Origin: Viridothelium virens | Taxonomy: Eukaryota > Ascomycota > Dothideomycetes > Trypetheliales > Trypetheliaceae | Length of the DNA: 64,000 nt | Direction: 5' to 3' | Assembly (NCBI GenBank): GCA_010094025.1 | Contig: ML991772.1 | Coordinates: 868,001 to 932,000, forward strand | Shown: piece after piece, positions 45,301-55,881 of the stretch | Position numbering within the stretch: position 1 is the first letter of the stretch | Layout: every line of letters starts with the position of its first letter | Made by a program: the position numbers and the translations under genes | The notes under the pieces: generated by a model | Told to the model about the DNA's origin: nothing | Database searches by the model: none | What the model saw: the letters and a program-made list of their open reading frames with translations, nothing else

Positions 45301-46740
45301 TGCTTCCTCCAGAGAGGCAATCTTACTCTGAGCCTGCGTTGCTGCATCTTCCTGGTTCCGATTGTAGTCTGCAGCCTGAGTCTGGACATCCTGAAGTTGC
45401 TGCTGTAAATCTTCAATGGTTTTTGATAGCTCCCCACTACTCGCGTCTTTAGCCTGCGCATCGATACGAGCACTTGCAGCATCGGCTTCCGCAGCGGATG
45501 CAGCAGCTTTTGCTTCCTCCAATAATTTCTCCGATGACGCGATTCTACCCTCGAAATCTACAAGCCTTTCTTGTTCTCTAGTAGCCTTATCAAGTTGACT
45601 CCGCAGGTCGGCAAGTTCCCGCGAATGCTCATCCCTGATTTGTGCCAATGAGTCCGTATGTTGAGTCTGTGTCATCTCGGATTTTTCCTTCATCTCCCCA
45701 AATTCTTTTTCTAACTTCTGCAGATTTGATGATGCTGTCTCTCGCTCTCGCTTGTGAAATGCAACCTCTTCATCCAGGTCTTTGATCCGACTCTGAAGAG
45801 CGTCCCTTGCTCCTGCCTCTTTGAAGAACTCGTTCATTACTTCTCTACTCCTGGTGCCCTGGGTAGTGCGCTCGTCTTCGGTAGTTGGAGCACTCCCCGA
45901 AGTTGTGGGTCGAGACAATTTTCGATCAGCCTTTGGAGAACTGAGCGCATTGGGTTTGCCAAACTCTACTTCAGCATCAGATGCTGCTTTCGTTGTTTGG
46001 GTAGTGGACGGGCGACTAGGTGCGGCAGCTGCTTCAGGCAGTTTGCTGTAATGATTGAGTCAGCATTTGATTCTCCCGTAATGTACGGAAGTTGTGACAT
46101 ACTTTTCGCCACCACTCTGTAAGGATGAGGCAATATTGGGCTGCGATCTCCTCTCAAGCTTCGTTGGGGATTTGGGCCCATCCTTGCTTAGCTTTGACGG
46201 AGGGGACTTGGTCGTAGTGGCTATTCTTGAAACTCCCGTTTTCGAGGGACTTGACGGCGTTGCGCGCGATTCTGCGGTAGATCGCCTAGCCGTAGTCGTC
46301 GTTGAGGGCGTGATGTTCGAACGGCGATCGCTGGTAGCTGTCGGCCGTGTTGCAGACGGTCTGGAGCTCGTAGAAGACCCAAGGGCCGACATTCGCTTAG
46401 AAACGCCATTTCCTACTCCTGGTTTCTTCTCATCACCAGAGGTAACAGAGCCCTCGGTCTGTGCATCAGATGTGTTAGGTCGAGGAGCGAGGCCAACTCT
46501 CCTTGCCGTTGTTGACGATGTCGGGCGCGTGGGCGGCTTGTTCAAAGTACTCCCTGCTGCCGGACGTGTCGATGGGGCTGGAGATGGTTTTGAAGTTAAG
46601 GATGGCTTCGTGCTTGTCGCTGTGGAGCTCCTCTGCGAAGCAGAGCTTCCGGCTGGTGGTCTTCGGGAAGCTGCAGGGCTTGAGCCTGTTTTGGAGTCAA
46701 CACTGCGTCGTGCAGCGGGCGTCCTCGTAGAGTCTGCCAT
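42385..46740 (-). CDS. Large coiled-coil protein with basic Ser/Thr/Pro-rich N-terminus
   Basis: Four exons: 46740-46103, 46045-42661, 42557-42487 and 42433-42385; 1380 aa. Residues 1-290 are Ser/Thr/Pro/Arg-rich and basic with recurring RPTSS, TTTARR and SPSKT-like segments, a composition seen in microtubule- or actin-associated proteins. Residues about 300-1310 are almost continuous heptad-rich coiled coil with internal repeats such as ELQKIIESLQDEIQQLQQNE and DDEIHQLRETIE, spaced about 40-60 residues. A short C-terminal tail (LEGTLASMHVQVQQLEEINNEFLAE) is assembled by splicing two small exons. No motor, kinase or CAP-Gly domain is seen. I cannot name the protein; a cytoskeletal, nuclear-envelope or trafficking tether is possible. 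Antisense frames are long because of the repeat composition. Confidence 0.85.
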
Positions 46741-47330
46741 GAACGCTCAGATATGACCCGAATTTCGGTAGGGCATTCTGCTCAGGACATGAGAAAGTGT
46801 ACTGCAGAGTGCTGTCTTTCATGTAGTGGGCTCTGTATAAGGGATCAAAAACAGGGAACGCGACCCCGCGTCATTGCCCGAATTTGGCACACAGGAGCAC
46901 TAGGAGCACTAGGAGCACATGCAGCGCTTAGCGTGGCTGCCAGGGTTTGCTTGTGGTGATGAGAGGTGCCGCCTTCATGGACAAGTTTGCATGCTCCATC
47001 AGTGTAGCTGTATGCATATTCGAACAGAGCTAACGTCCCTAACACTACCTAAAACATGCTCTTATGACCGGAGTTCCAAAAAGTGCACGTTTTGCTACAT
47101 CCTGGATAGAAGAAATGGGAACCTGCTTAGGTATCTGAAGCTAGCTGAAGCTGAAGCTGAAGTAGTAAAGGCTGAAACAACACTTTCTACGCATTCGGCC
47201 GGGTAGGTATATAATCAACGATGGGGAGCGCCATTATGTATGTTTGATTTGTCAGATTCGTTTCTATCTCTCTTTTCTTTGGAGCTTGTCATATGAAGGA
47301 TCGATTGGACTGACCCTCTGCAACGCGGGC
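46741..47330. promoter_or_regulatory. Divergent spacer: coiled-coil gene / HET gene 2
   Basis: 590 bp hold both promoters. Short tandem tracts occur: AGGAGCACT-type 9-mers repeated about 46891-46918, and AGCTGAAGCTGAAGCTGAAG near 47142-47161. No gene is recognised. Confidence 0.45.
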
Positions 47331-49652
47331 ATGGCCCACAAGCGTGCTCTTTCGCCCTTGCGTCCCTCCAGACTCTGCAATGTTTGTCGCGAAATTGACT
47401 TTGACAAGTTCCTTCACCGACATGCTTGGTCTAAGAAGCTAGGCAGCTGGGAACAAATTGAAGAATCTACCAGCTGTCCTTTTTGCAGACTGGTAGTGTC
47501 AGCCCTGGGCCCCAGACCGCCGAACGCACCTGCATTGGCAGGTGAGAGGATTACACTGCGAAATGAGAAGAGTTGGAAGCTTTTTGTATCTCAATCTGAC
47601 TATGACGGTCCAGAGAGATCCGAGCGATACTCTAACAAATTGGACTTAAAAGCAGCGGCGGAGCATGCTCCAGGGGCTTATACGTATGGTCTACGAGTGT
47701 CAACCAAAAGTGGCGACTACTCCGGGTTAATCCAGCGCGTGACGAAAAGTCATGAAGAGGAAAAAGATTTCCCTTTTTGGTGTCGCCCGGTAAACCCGGA
47801 CATGGTTAACATTGGGTTGCTGAAGTCCTGGTTAAAAAAGTGCCAACGGTATCATGGCCGATCATGCGACGAGGTCGCGGTATCTACCACTCGTTTGCCT
47901 CTCAATCTCCGGGTGATCGATCTTGAACATAAGTGCATTATCTCCGCTCCCAAAAATTGTGCATATGCCGCAATCAGTTATGTGTGGGGCGAGAGGTTGA
48001 TGGAGATGAAAATGCCTAAGACTTTAAGAGAGCATGTCCAGAGAATGCCCTCAGGTTCTGACTATATAAAGTTGCCAAAGGTGCTGCCTCGTACTATTAG
48101 GGATACGATGGACCTCGCACAGTCTCTTGGATTTCGTTATGTCTGGAACGATTCTCTTTGTATTGTTCAAGATGACAAGGCCGAGCAGAAAGACCAAATG
48201 TCAAGGATGGATGCAGTCTACAATAGTGCCACTGTGACGATTGCTGCTGGCTCAAGTATTCATGCAGATTGGGGTCTTCCTGGTATCAGCTCCACGAGGC
48301 CGTACGCTCAGCACATGGAGAAAGTGAAAGGCTTTCGTCTTGCCTCTTGTTTCCCATCGTTTTCCACCGTGGACAGCGGCACCTTTTTGACATGGAATAC
48401 ACGAGGATGGACTTTTCAGGAGAAATTATTTTCGGGCCGTCTACTTCTATTCACAGACCATCAGATTTACTTCAAATGCAAGAACGCTATATGGCGTGAA
48501 GACGTCATTCTGGAGGCCAGCCGACCATCACAAAGTATTCGACGACGTTCCAGTCCGTTCGCGTGGGTAGCAGACCGGCGAAGTCTAGAGGAGAATAAAA
48601 AAGGCATCGGATATCAGGTCCTTGACTTTCTTGCTTTCGGGCAACTCAATATAAACGAGAAACAGGCTGATCTCGGTTTATTCCCAAACTACACCACTGC
48701 TATTACAATGTATACTCAGCGCTCGTTGACGAACCCAAGCGACGCGATCAATGCCATCGCAGGTGTACTCAAAACCCTTCAAGCTCATGTCGGACAGTAC
48801 CATGCTGGCCTTCCAGATGTATATTTTCACCAAGCACTTCTCTGGCAAGCAATGCCCTGGGCTGCTCCAACGCCAACCGATTCCGGCTATCCCAGCTGGT
48901 CCTGGGCCGGATGGGAGTTTCAATATGGTTGTGTTTGGTACCTGGAGGAGATGCGACAGATACAGGCAACTCTTGGTTCTTCAGAGATCAATGAACTTCA
49001 GAGATCAATGCATCTTGCTTTTGTTTCCTGGTATCCTACTCAGCTCAGCAACCGTGAAGTGTCAAGTCCATGTGGGCCAATGCGGGTGCTGTCTCAGGAA
49101 TTCAGTGGGCTAGTGTCCTCGACTGCTCGCGGCATAGGGGGTTCTGATATCGTCTGGCCGCGCTTGTCACCCTATATTGTTCAACAACTTGGCAGTGGGG
49201 TAACGCTGTTGCAATTTAGCGCAATCCCAGTAGAATTGCGCATTGGCAAAGTTATTCTCGAAGAAAACATCGTGTATTCTCCGCGACTTCAACTGCGCGA
49301 GCTAGTGGATCATAATGGAGATTGTGTTGGCGAAATATGGATATCATCACACGTTGCAGCATCACCAGCTCTCACAAATGACTTCGCAGATTTTATCACG
49401 CTTTCTTGGGGGAAAGGGTTGCATCAAGAGACGAGAATCCCCTTCAGATACGAACCAGTCCGAGTGGCCCTTCCGCCAGGACCAGGAAGAGCTCCAGAAC
49501 GAGCGTCAATGCCTAGGTCCAGCTGGAGAGTGGCGAATGTCATGCTGGTAAACTGGGCTCGAGGATTTGCTACCAGAGTTGCTGTTGGCAAAGTTATTAT
49601 TACTGCATGGGTGCAGCAGAGCCGTGACAGGGAATGGGTCTACCTAGGATAG
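47331..49652 (+). CDS. HET-domain protein (heterokaryon incompatibility type), second copy
   Basis: A single-exon frame. The first ATG in the frame is at 47331, giving 773 aa. Near the N-terminus a Cys cluster CNVCREID ... SCPFCRLVV precedes the HET core. The core is CAYAAISYVWGE (about residue 205), IRDTMDLAQSLGFRYVWNDSLCIVQDD, MDAVYNSATVTIAAGSS and TWNTRGWTFQEKLFSGRLLLF (RGW-TFQE motif), and GYPSWSWAGWEF is typical of the post-HET region. It is clearly a different subtype from the copy at 24161-26068, with the longer N-terminal region, and shares only the core motifs. The C-terminal 200 residues have no named domain. HET proteins act in allorecognition cell death. Confidence 0.93.
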   Translation: MAHKRALSPLRPSRLCNVCREIDFDKFLHRHAWSKKLGSWEQIEESTSCPFCRLVVSALGPRPPNAPALAGERITLRNEKSWKLFVSQSDYDGPERSERYSNKLDLKAAAEHAPGAYTYGLRVSTKSGDYSGLIQRVTKSHEEEKDFPFWCRPVNPDMVNIGLLKSWLKKCQRYHGRSCDEVAVSTTRLPLNLRVIDLEHKCIISAPKNCAYAAISYVWGERLMEMKMPKTLREHVQRMPSGSDYIKLPKVLPRTIRDTMDLAQSLGFRYVWNDSLCIVQDDKAEQKDQMSRMDAVYNSATVTIAAGSSIHADWGLPGISSTRPYAQHMEKVKGFRLASCFPSFSTVDSGTFLTWNTRGWTFQEKLFSGRLLLFTDHQIYFKCKNAIWREDVILEASRPSQSIRRRSSPFAWVADRRSLEENKKGIGYQVLDFLAFGQLNINEKQADLGLFPNYTTAITMYTQRSLTNPSDAINAIAGVLKTLQAHVGQYHAGLPDVYFHQALLWQAMPWAAPTPTDSGYPSWSWAGWEFQYGCVWYLEEMRQIQATLGSSEINELQRSMHLAFVSWYPTQLSNREVSSPCGPMRVLSQEFSGLVSSTARGIGGSDIVWPRLSPYIVQQLGSGVTLLQFSAIPVELRIGKVILEENIVYSPRLQLRELVDHNGDCVGEIWISSHVAASPALTNDFADFITLSWGKGLHQETRIPFRYEPVRVALPPGPGRAPERASMPRSSWRVANVMLVNWARGFATRVAVGKVIITAWVQQSRDREWVYLG

Positions 49653-50164
49653 TGCGTGGTTTGAATTGAAGCTTTACTAAAAACATTCGACCCACGCTAG
49701 GTCCAGCGAACTTGACTCTGCATCTCCATAATATTCCGCCGATCCAACTAGGCTAGTGCAACAAGAATGTTGTTCTGACATCTCGGATCTACGAACTCGT
49801 GTACTCACTCCATCGCTGCAGTGCACAGCGCTTGGGCCGCCTTGGCCAGCTCGATATCCTCATCTCGAATTCTGGTTCCATTGTTAAAAGCCCACTTATA
49901 AGAATCTGGATCAATTTGCAATCGAAGCTTCCTCCAGGGGTGTTCAGGAAGTCCCACGAAGCATCCGTGTAGCCCGGAACTCTTGGCGTTGGCTGCAATC
50001 GCCAGTATTAGTTGTAGTACTGGATGCCAGCAAAGGAAGGCACTTTGAAAAGCGTTGCAATCGCTGCATGCTTTTCAGAAGGGGTCAAGCTCCCGCGGCA
50101 GGAGCACGCGATCAGTGTGGCCGAATGGTAAGGTATGAAAATGAATTAACCAGCGACCCTCATT
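49653..50164. other. Convergent 3' spacer, nothing seen
   Basis: 512 bp between the ends of HET gene 2 and the minus-strand surface-protein gene contain no recognisable feature. Confidence 0.5.
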
Positions 50165-53100
50165 TCAAGAAAAAAACACAATCACGACGATCCCGGCAAA
50201 TGCCAATACAAGCGCTCTCCCCAATACCTTGTGTCTCAGCTCAGAAGCTCCACTTGTTGTTTGTGCCACTGGACTACCACCTGCCGAATTCTCCACACTC
50301 CCGGCCGGCGTGGTAGTAGATGTACTGGTGACAGCAGCAGAATAAGCGACTGAGGTACTCCTTCCCCTGGCGTCGCCAACGACCACCCCCGAATTCTCCA
50401 CCGACACAATCATACCATCAATGGTTGCTGCTGTTCCACCAGGAGATAGTGTGTGCCCATTAAGGATCGCAATACCAGAGTTATCCATTTCGGACACAGT
50501 CATAGCCGATCCGCCTAGCGTGACAACCGCTTCCGAGAAGTCTGCTATGGTGATGCTGAAGCTTGAAGCAGGAAGTGAAGAGTACGTCTCAGCAATCGCA
50601 GCAGTGCCTGTGCCGACGACAAGACCGGAAGCATCCGCGCTGACGACCTGGCTATTTGGAAGCGTCACAGCGACACCGCCGGGAACGAGGGTATGGCCAT
50701 CAATTGTGATACGACCGGCGGAGGATTGCGCGGTAAAGGACTGGCCGTTGGCGGCTGTTATAATGACACCGGTTGCTACCGCTGCGACGGTATCAGGGCC
50801 AGAACCAGCAAGATCCAAATAAGCAACGGTAGAGGCTTGAGAGCCAGCTGAGGCTCCCCCAAGGATGGCGATACCGGACGGAGCTGCGGAGAAGATCTGT
50901 CCATTGAGAAGTGTTGCGGGGGCACCACCAGCAGAGATTGTCTTGCCTCCGATAGAGACTGCCTCATTGGAGCCTGGAAGAGGCGTAGCGGTATATGCAA
51001 TGCCCCCGGCATAGAAGATAGCGCCGGATCTGCCTGAAGAGCTACTGGTAGTTTCAATTTCCGAGCCGCCGTTCGCTGCGGAAAGAATACTTATTGTGCC
51101 TGCGGGGGCCCCATTTGTGCCAGGGACAATGATTGCGTCAGTTCCGATAGAGATAGGGGTGTTTCGCAAAGTGGCAGATTGACCGGGTTGATACATCGAG
51201 CCTTCGATGATGACGCCATTGGAGCCGTCAAGTGCAGCGGATATGGAAGTGGCTCCTCCGCTGACGACGGGGCGTGAACTGAAGATGAATCTTGAATCGG
51301 AAGGTTCTGAGCCTGGGCTGGAAGATTCTGAGTTTGTACTGAAACTTCCTCCTGATCCTGACGCTTCTGGGTTCGGGGCTGAGGCCGTGATATCTGCACT
51401 CGCATCGGTCGGATCGGGGGCGCCTGAACCTAGGTTTGATCCAGATCCTAGTCCCATGCCTGAACCAGAGGCAAGTGGATCTCCTTCGTCCGAACCTGGG
51501 TTCAAGCTCGAAATTGGATCACCTGAAGGATCAGAGTCCGAACCTGAACGAGTAGCTCCTGGATCTCCATTACTTCCCGAGCTAGGATTTGTGTTTGAAC
51601 CTGGGTCGGAAGAAGCATGGCCTAAATCTGACCCTGAAAACACCGGACCTGGACGTGTACTCAGGCCTGAGCCAGAGGCTGCATTCGGATCTCCGCCCCC
51701 TTCCAGTCTCGAAGTAATGGCTCCCAAATTAGAGTCATCCGATTGGCCATTAGTTGTCATCGAGATAGGCGCAGGCGTCGACGCTACTTCGCTCTTGGCA
51801 TTTCCACTTCCGCCTTGCTGGCTGCTGGCACCGCTATCTCCACCATCTCCGCCACCCAGAATTGAAGGGACGATGCTGCCCACATTCACGCTACTCGGTG
51901 GAGAATCCTTTGGATCTTCTGAGTTTAGGACTGACGTTGGAGCCGGGACCGGAGCTGAACCTCGAGCTGGCTCATTTGAAGACACCGGTTTGGCCGAATT
52001 CGGCTTGTTCGTTTGCGTAGAAGGCGGGTCCGCTGTACTTGTCTGAGGCGCGCTGTTTGGTTGAGGCGTCGGGACCGGTGCGGGCTGGGCACTGGAACTT
52101 GGAGCCGGGTCGGCACTGGAGACTGGCGCAGCCGCGAACCCGGCCTGAGTGAGGGCATAGGGAGGATCATAGAGACCGAGGAGATCGAGGGCGCAATGAG
52201 CCCATTGCGGGTCAATGGAACGAAGTTGAGGAGGGACCGCGAGGGTCTGCTGGACAGCGTCTTGTACGATAGTGAGGCAAGGATCGCCCTCCCCGTTGTT
52301 GACAGCGTTGGGCCAGTTCCATTTGCTATACTCTGAGAGGGGAGCGGAGCAAGGACCGCCACCAAAGTAGGGATATGCGGCAGCAGGAATAGGGGAGTTG
52401 AGGTCTTCAAAGTTATAGGAGTAGGCGGCATCAATAAAGTCGTGGTGATAGCCCCAGACGCTGTAGATATCGGACGACTTTAGGGTAAGAATGGTTGAAG
52501 TGTGTTGTGCACCAACGTAGCCGCAAGAACCAGATGCGTAAACTCTTGCAAGGGAGATGTACGCCTTGTTCGCCCAGAATGTTGTGCTATCCACCACATC
52601 GTATGGACCTTCATCAGGTGGAAGAATCTCATTAATTGGGGCGTAGTTGCAAGGTGCTGGGTCGTAAGGACTATCTACTGAGGAAAATGATGCAGTAGTA
52701 GGTCCAAAGGGGCAAACAGATAGAGGCCGAGTGCTTGCACTGCAAATATTTCGGGACGTGTTTGCTGTCACAGGAAAGTACATCAGGCGGACGTTACCAC
52801 CATAGATCATACATGAGCCACAACTACTATTGTAAGTTGCAGTAGAATGAAAGTCGACAGTGGTTGTACAGTTTGGTTTCCACGGAAGGTCTACTGGGGA
52901 ATAACAAGCTGGGTAGACCGAGATTTGATCGTCAGCAGTTAACGTGGATCCAAACACAGTATAAGTGCCATTCGTTGCGGTGTACGTGGTGGCGTTGAGA
53001 GTCAGGATAGGTGGAGTCCCTGGTGCAGGTTCAGTAATAGTGGACGTGCCGAGCCCAGTACCTTTTGGAGACATTATTGTGAGAGCTGTGGAAGAGGAGT

Positions 53101-53821
53101 CGAAGAATATAAGGGTTCGAACAGCTTCATCCAAGGAGTTTTGAGTGCCAAAGTGGTTGGTGGCACTACTGTAAACAGACCAAATGTAAGCACAGTCTGA
53201 TGGTTGAACCGTACAGGTTGGAGACGGTGAGGGAACAAGGAAGAAATTGGAGGTCTCCGTGTATGTTACTGTCGCAGTCGGAGTGAGATGACCCACAAGT
53301 CTGGGCTTGCCATCGCATAAGGTAGTGATGCTTGCCGTGTAGTTGGTGCCAGTCACTGTATAGGGTACAGTTTGCAAGCTCGATTCTCTCATTGAAAGCG
53401 TGCTCCACCATTGGTGTACTTCTTCGCACAGTTGCGCATATGATATGCCGATGCCCTTTGGCGCAACAGATACGACTGTGGAGTTCGGTCCTAATGTCCA
53501 GGGTCCAGTTGTGGATGGACATGATATTGAAGATGGAGACGCACTCGAAGCCGATGAGCCTAATCCTTTGAATATGAGGCTACCAATCCCTGTAGAAGGC
53601 TCACTGCCAGACGATAAAGCGAGACTTCCGGATGAAGTAGATGTCAAGTTGGTCGAGTCTAAAGAGAAGGTTAGACTGATAAGCGAAGATGCCACAGATA
53701 TCTAAGCACCAAGATGACACCTACTGTTCAAATATGCAATAGTTGGCTGGATACTCAGCGCCAAATTCGAAAGTGCAAAGCAAAGAAGCGCGGATGGAAT
53801 ACCACCTGCAAGGCATGGCAT
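50165..53821 (-). CDS. GPI-anchored-type surface protein, paralogue A
   Basis: Two exons, 53821-53725 and 53658-50165, 1196 aa. The short first exon supplies a signal peptide (MPCLAGGIPSALLCFALSNL...). The joined 66-nt intron has a CTAAC branch-like motif and a pyrimidine tract before TTTAG. Residues about 60-550 form a Cys-containing ectodomain with CGSCMIYGGNVRLMYFPV, an SCGYVGAQHTSTI region and DPQWAHCALDLLGLYDPPYAL. A Ser/Pro/Asp-rich linker (about 560-830) follows, then repeated units of the type G-T-PGG-A-T-G-VS-SG-VV (about 830-1150). The C-terminus is a hydrophobic tail (VLAFAGIVVIVFFS), as for GPI attachment or a single anchor. The same architecture recurs in the divergent gene at 55882. 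No biochemical function is known to me. Confidence 0.85.
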
Positions 53822-54506
53822 GGTAGGTTCACTTCCGCCAAACACGGGTAACAACAAAAGACGGGAGAAGGTGTTGATACACACTAAACGAGGGAGACAC
53901 TCTTCAAGCCTTACACTTACATCTGAATTGTCGTGTAACGCTAAAAAAAAAAAGGAGAAGAGAAACGAAAGACTAAGGTTTTGGATGTTTTGTCTCTAGT
54001 GTCGGATCATACGGACTGTAGAGTATGCAGCTGCATGTGGCACAGTAGGCCATTGTAGCTGCGACTGTGGCACAGTAGGCGAATGTAGCCGCGGCTGAGG
54101 CCATAGTAAGCAAGAATAAGATTTGATTCAAGAGAACCTGCAGGGAACCCAGGATCATCCATCCTCTCAAGACAAGCTAAACGTCCAGACTGGAGAAAGC
54201 AGAAGCGGACACAGAAATGAGCGCCGTGAGAAGTTTCAGCAGACGCCCACTAGTGGACCTTTTATACAGGCATTGTGCTCAGGCTTGGCAGCACCTGCTC
54301 GAGCGACTCTAATAGCGCGAGCGATCCGGACGGCAGGAAATGTTATCCTCCGACGATGGTGAATTGCTGTATTCACCTGCGAGATATGAGGCTGTGTACG
54401 GCTGCCTACCTAGTTGCTGCCTCGTCGTCCATCTTCAAGTCGATACAATTCCTTACGCAATTTCACCTCTTGATAGAAGATTGCTTAAATATTTTTGAAC
54501 GCCGCC
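53822..54506. promoter_or_regulatory. Divergent spacer upstream of paralogue A and the 212-aa gene
   Basis: 685 bp with no gene. Short direct repeats of the kind ggcacagtaggc-a-tgtagc occur twice near 54037-54090. A run of A lies at about 53943-53952. Confidence 0.4.
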
Positions 54507-55145
54507 ATGCCCTCGGACTTACCCACCATTCTGGCCTCTACAAGTCTGGAACCAACCTCACTCTCGTTGTCTAATCCCACAAGGCACGCTATAATCCTCA
54601 CACTCCACCTCCGCCTTATCAATTCGACCGAGCCACTCACCTTGTATTGTCCATCTAGCTTTCTGAACACTGTGCAACCGCCATATGGAAGCTTCTGGGT
54701 ACTCGAAAACGCGCAGACAGGAGTGAGGCTCCGCTCGCCAAAAGCGCATGGACTTCGAGCACCCACAGCAACAATCAATCTTGCCAACGATGAGTCGCTG
54801 ACTTTGTACACGGACAGGACCGTTTCAAGGAACATCATGCTGGGACCAAGTAGCTCAGCTCCTGCTCCATCAGATGCCGAGGAAGAAGCTGTCGCAGCCG
54901 CAGACCCTTTGCATTATCTGAATGTCTGTGGGACAAAGTTGTCGTTGCTGGAAGCGGGGCAGAGATACAAGATCGTGATGCGAAATCCACCGGACAGTCC
55001 ATTTCATGTGCACTGGTACGCGAAGGGTGAGGTCGCAGATTTGGCGGCGAGATTTGGAAAGACGGAGATCACGGTGGAGCTCTTGAACCAGTCGCCAATG
55101 GTAGAGTTAGACGGGCTTGCAACGGAACTTTTGGTCGAAGAGTGA
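54507..55145 (+). CDS. Hypothetical 212-aa protein
   Basis: A single-exon frame with ATG at 54507. It has no signal peptide. The sequence alternates short hydrophobic strands and loops (AIILTLHLRLINSTEPLTLYC, ESLTLYTDRTVSRNIML, VCGTKLSLLEAGQRYKIVM), suggesting an all-beta fold, with an acidic Ala-rich loop about 115-130. It sits between the two divergent surface-protein paralogues. I do not recognise a family and give no function. Confidence 0.6.
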   Translation: MPSDLPTILASTSLEPTSLSLSNPTRHAIILTLHLRLINSTEPLTLYCPSSFLNTVQPPYGSFWVLENAQTGVRLRSPKAHGLRAPTATINLANDESLTLYTDRTVSRNIMLGPSSSAPAPSDAEEEAVAAADPLHYLNVCGTKLSLLEAGQRYKIVMRNPPDSPFHVHWYAKGEVADLAARFGKTEITVELLNQSPMVELDGLATELLVEE

Positions 55146-55881
55146 GAAAGATGTGAATGACGGATATTACAGGTTTTATCCTAGCCTGGATCTCGAACCT
55201 TAATTGATTAGGTAATTAGATACAGAGGCACAGCATGAAACACATGACATCTACTACCGTTTCGCTCGACTTTCCTCCTGGACGCAAGGGTTGTCGTGCT
55301 TTGCCGGTTGATTCGGCGTTCTGTCTGGTCCGGTTAAGAGTCTAAAGTTTAGCTCCTGGGTTTGTCATTAATAGGATGTGAAGGATCAATTAGCACGAAG
55401 GAGAGCCGGAGTGGCAAGGGTCTCAACGAATCAACATCGCTTTTAGCCGCTCTACTCTCCACTCCTTCATCCCTTGACCCTCAGCTCATCTTAGTTCGCG
55501 CTCTCTCTAACTGAGCCGCACCGGCCCTCCATGCACTGCCTCTCAACTTGCCAATCACTGAGCACTGCTGTCTTCCAGAACCTAGTAGACGATGGGCCGG
55601 CTTCAAGCTCACCTTGGGTGCTGGAGCATCCGACTCCCGTGCCACCTGTGCCGCAAAGACAGCAGGCGTTTTCTGCATCTGTGCGTAGAGAGAAATCCTG
55701 TGGGAAGCTGCAATAGCAGTAGGTTTGACTTCTCAGCTTGTCCGAAGTCTTTATACGGAGACATGAGACTTCTCTCTCTTGCTCCACTCTCGTAGGGGTA
55801 TTTCGTGTTTTGTCACGCGTCGTTCATGAGACTACTCTTTGTCGTTAGTTTCTCTAAAACCCTCTTTTCGTCAAGACTGCG
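55146..55881. promoter_or_regulatory. Upstream region of paralogue B
   Basis: 736 bp between the 212-aa gene and paralogue B, presumably holding its promoter. Only short frames occur and no named element is clear. Confidence 0.4.

Noticed and set aside
51207-52046. 279-codon antisense frame over paralogue A
   Set aside because: It mirrors the Ser/Pro/Asp-rich linker; low complexity and no family features.
55180-55195. ggatctcgaacc resembles a tRNA B-box on the minus strand
   Set aside because: Flanking bases do not form a TPsiC stem, and no A-box or acceptor stem is seen.
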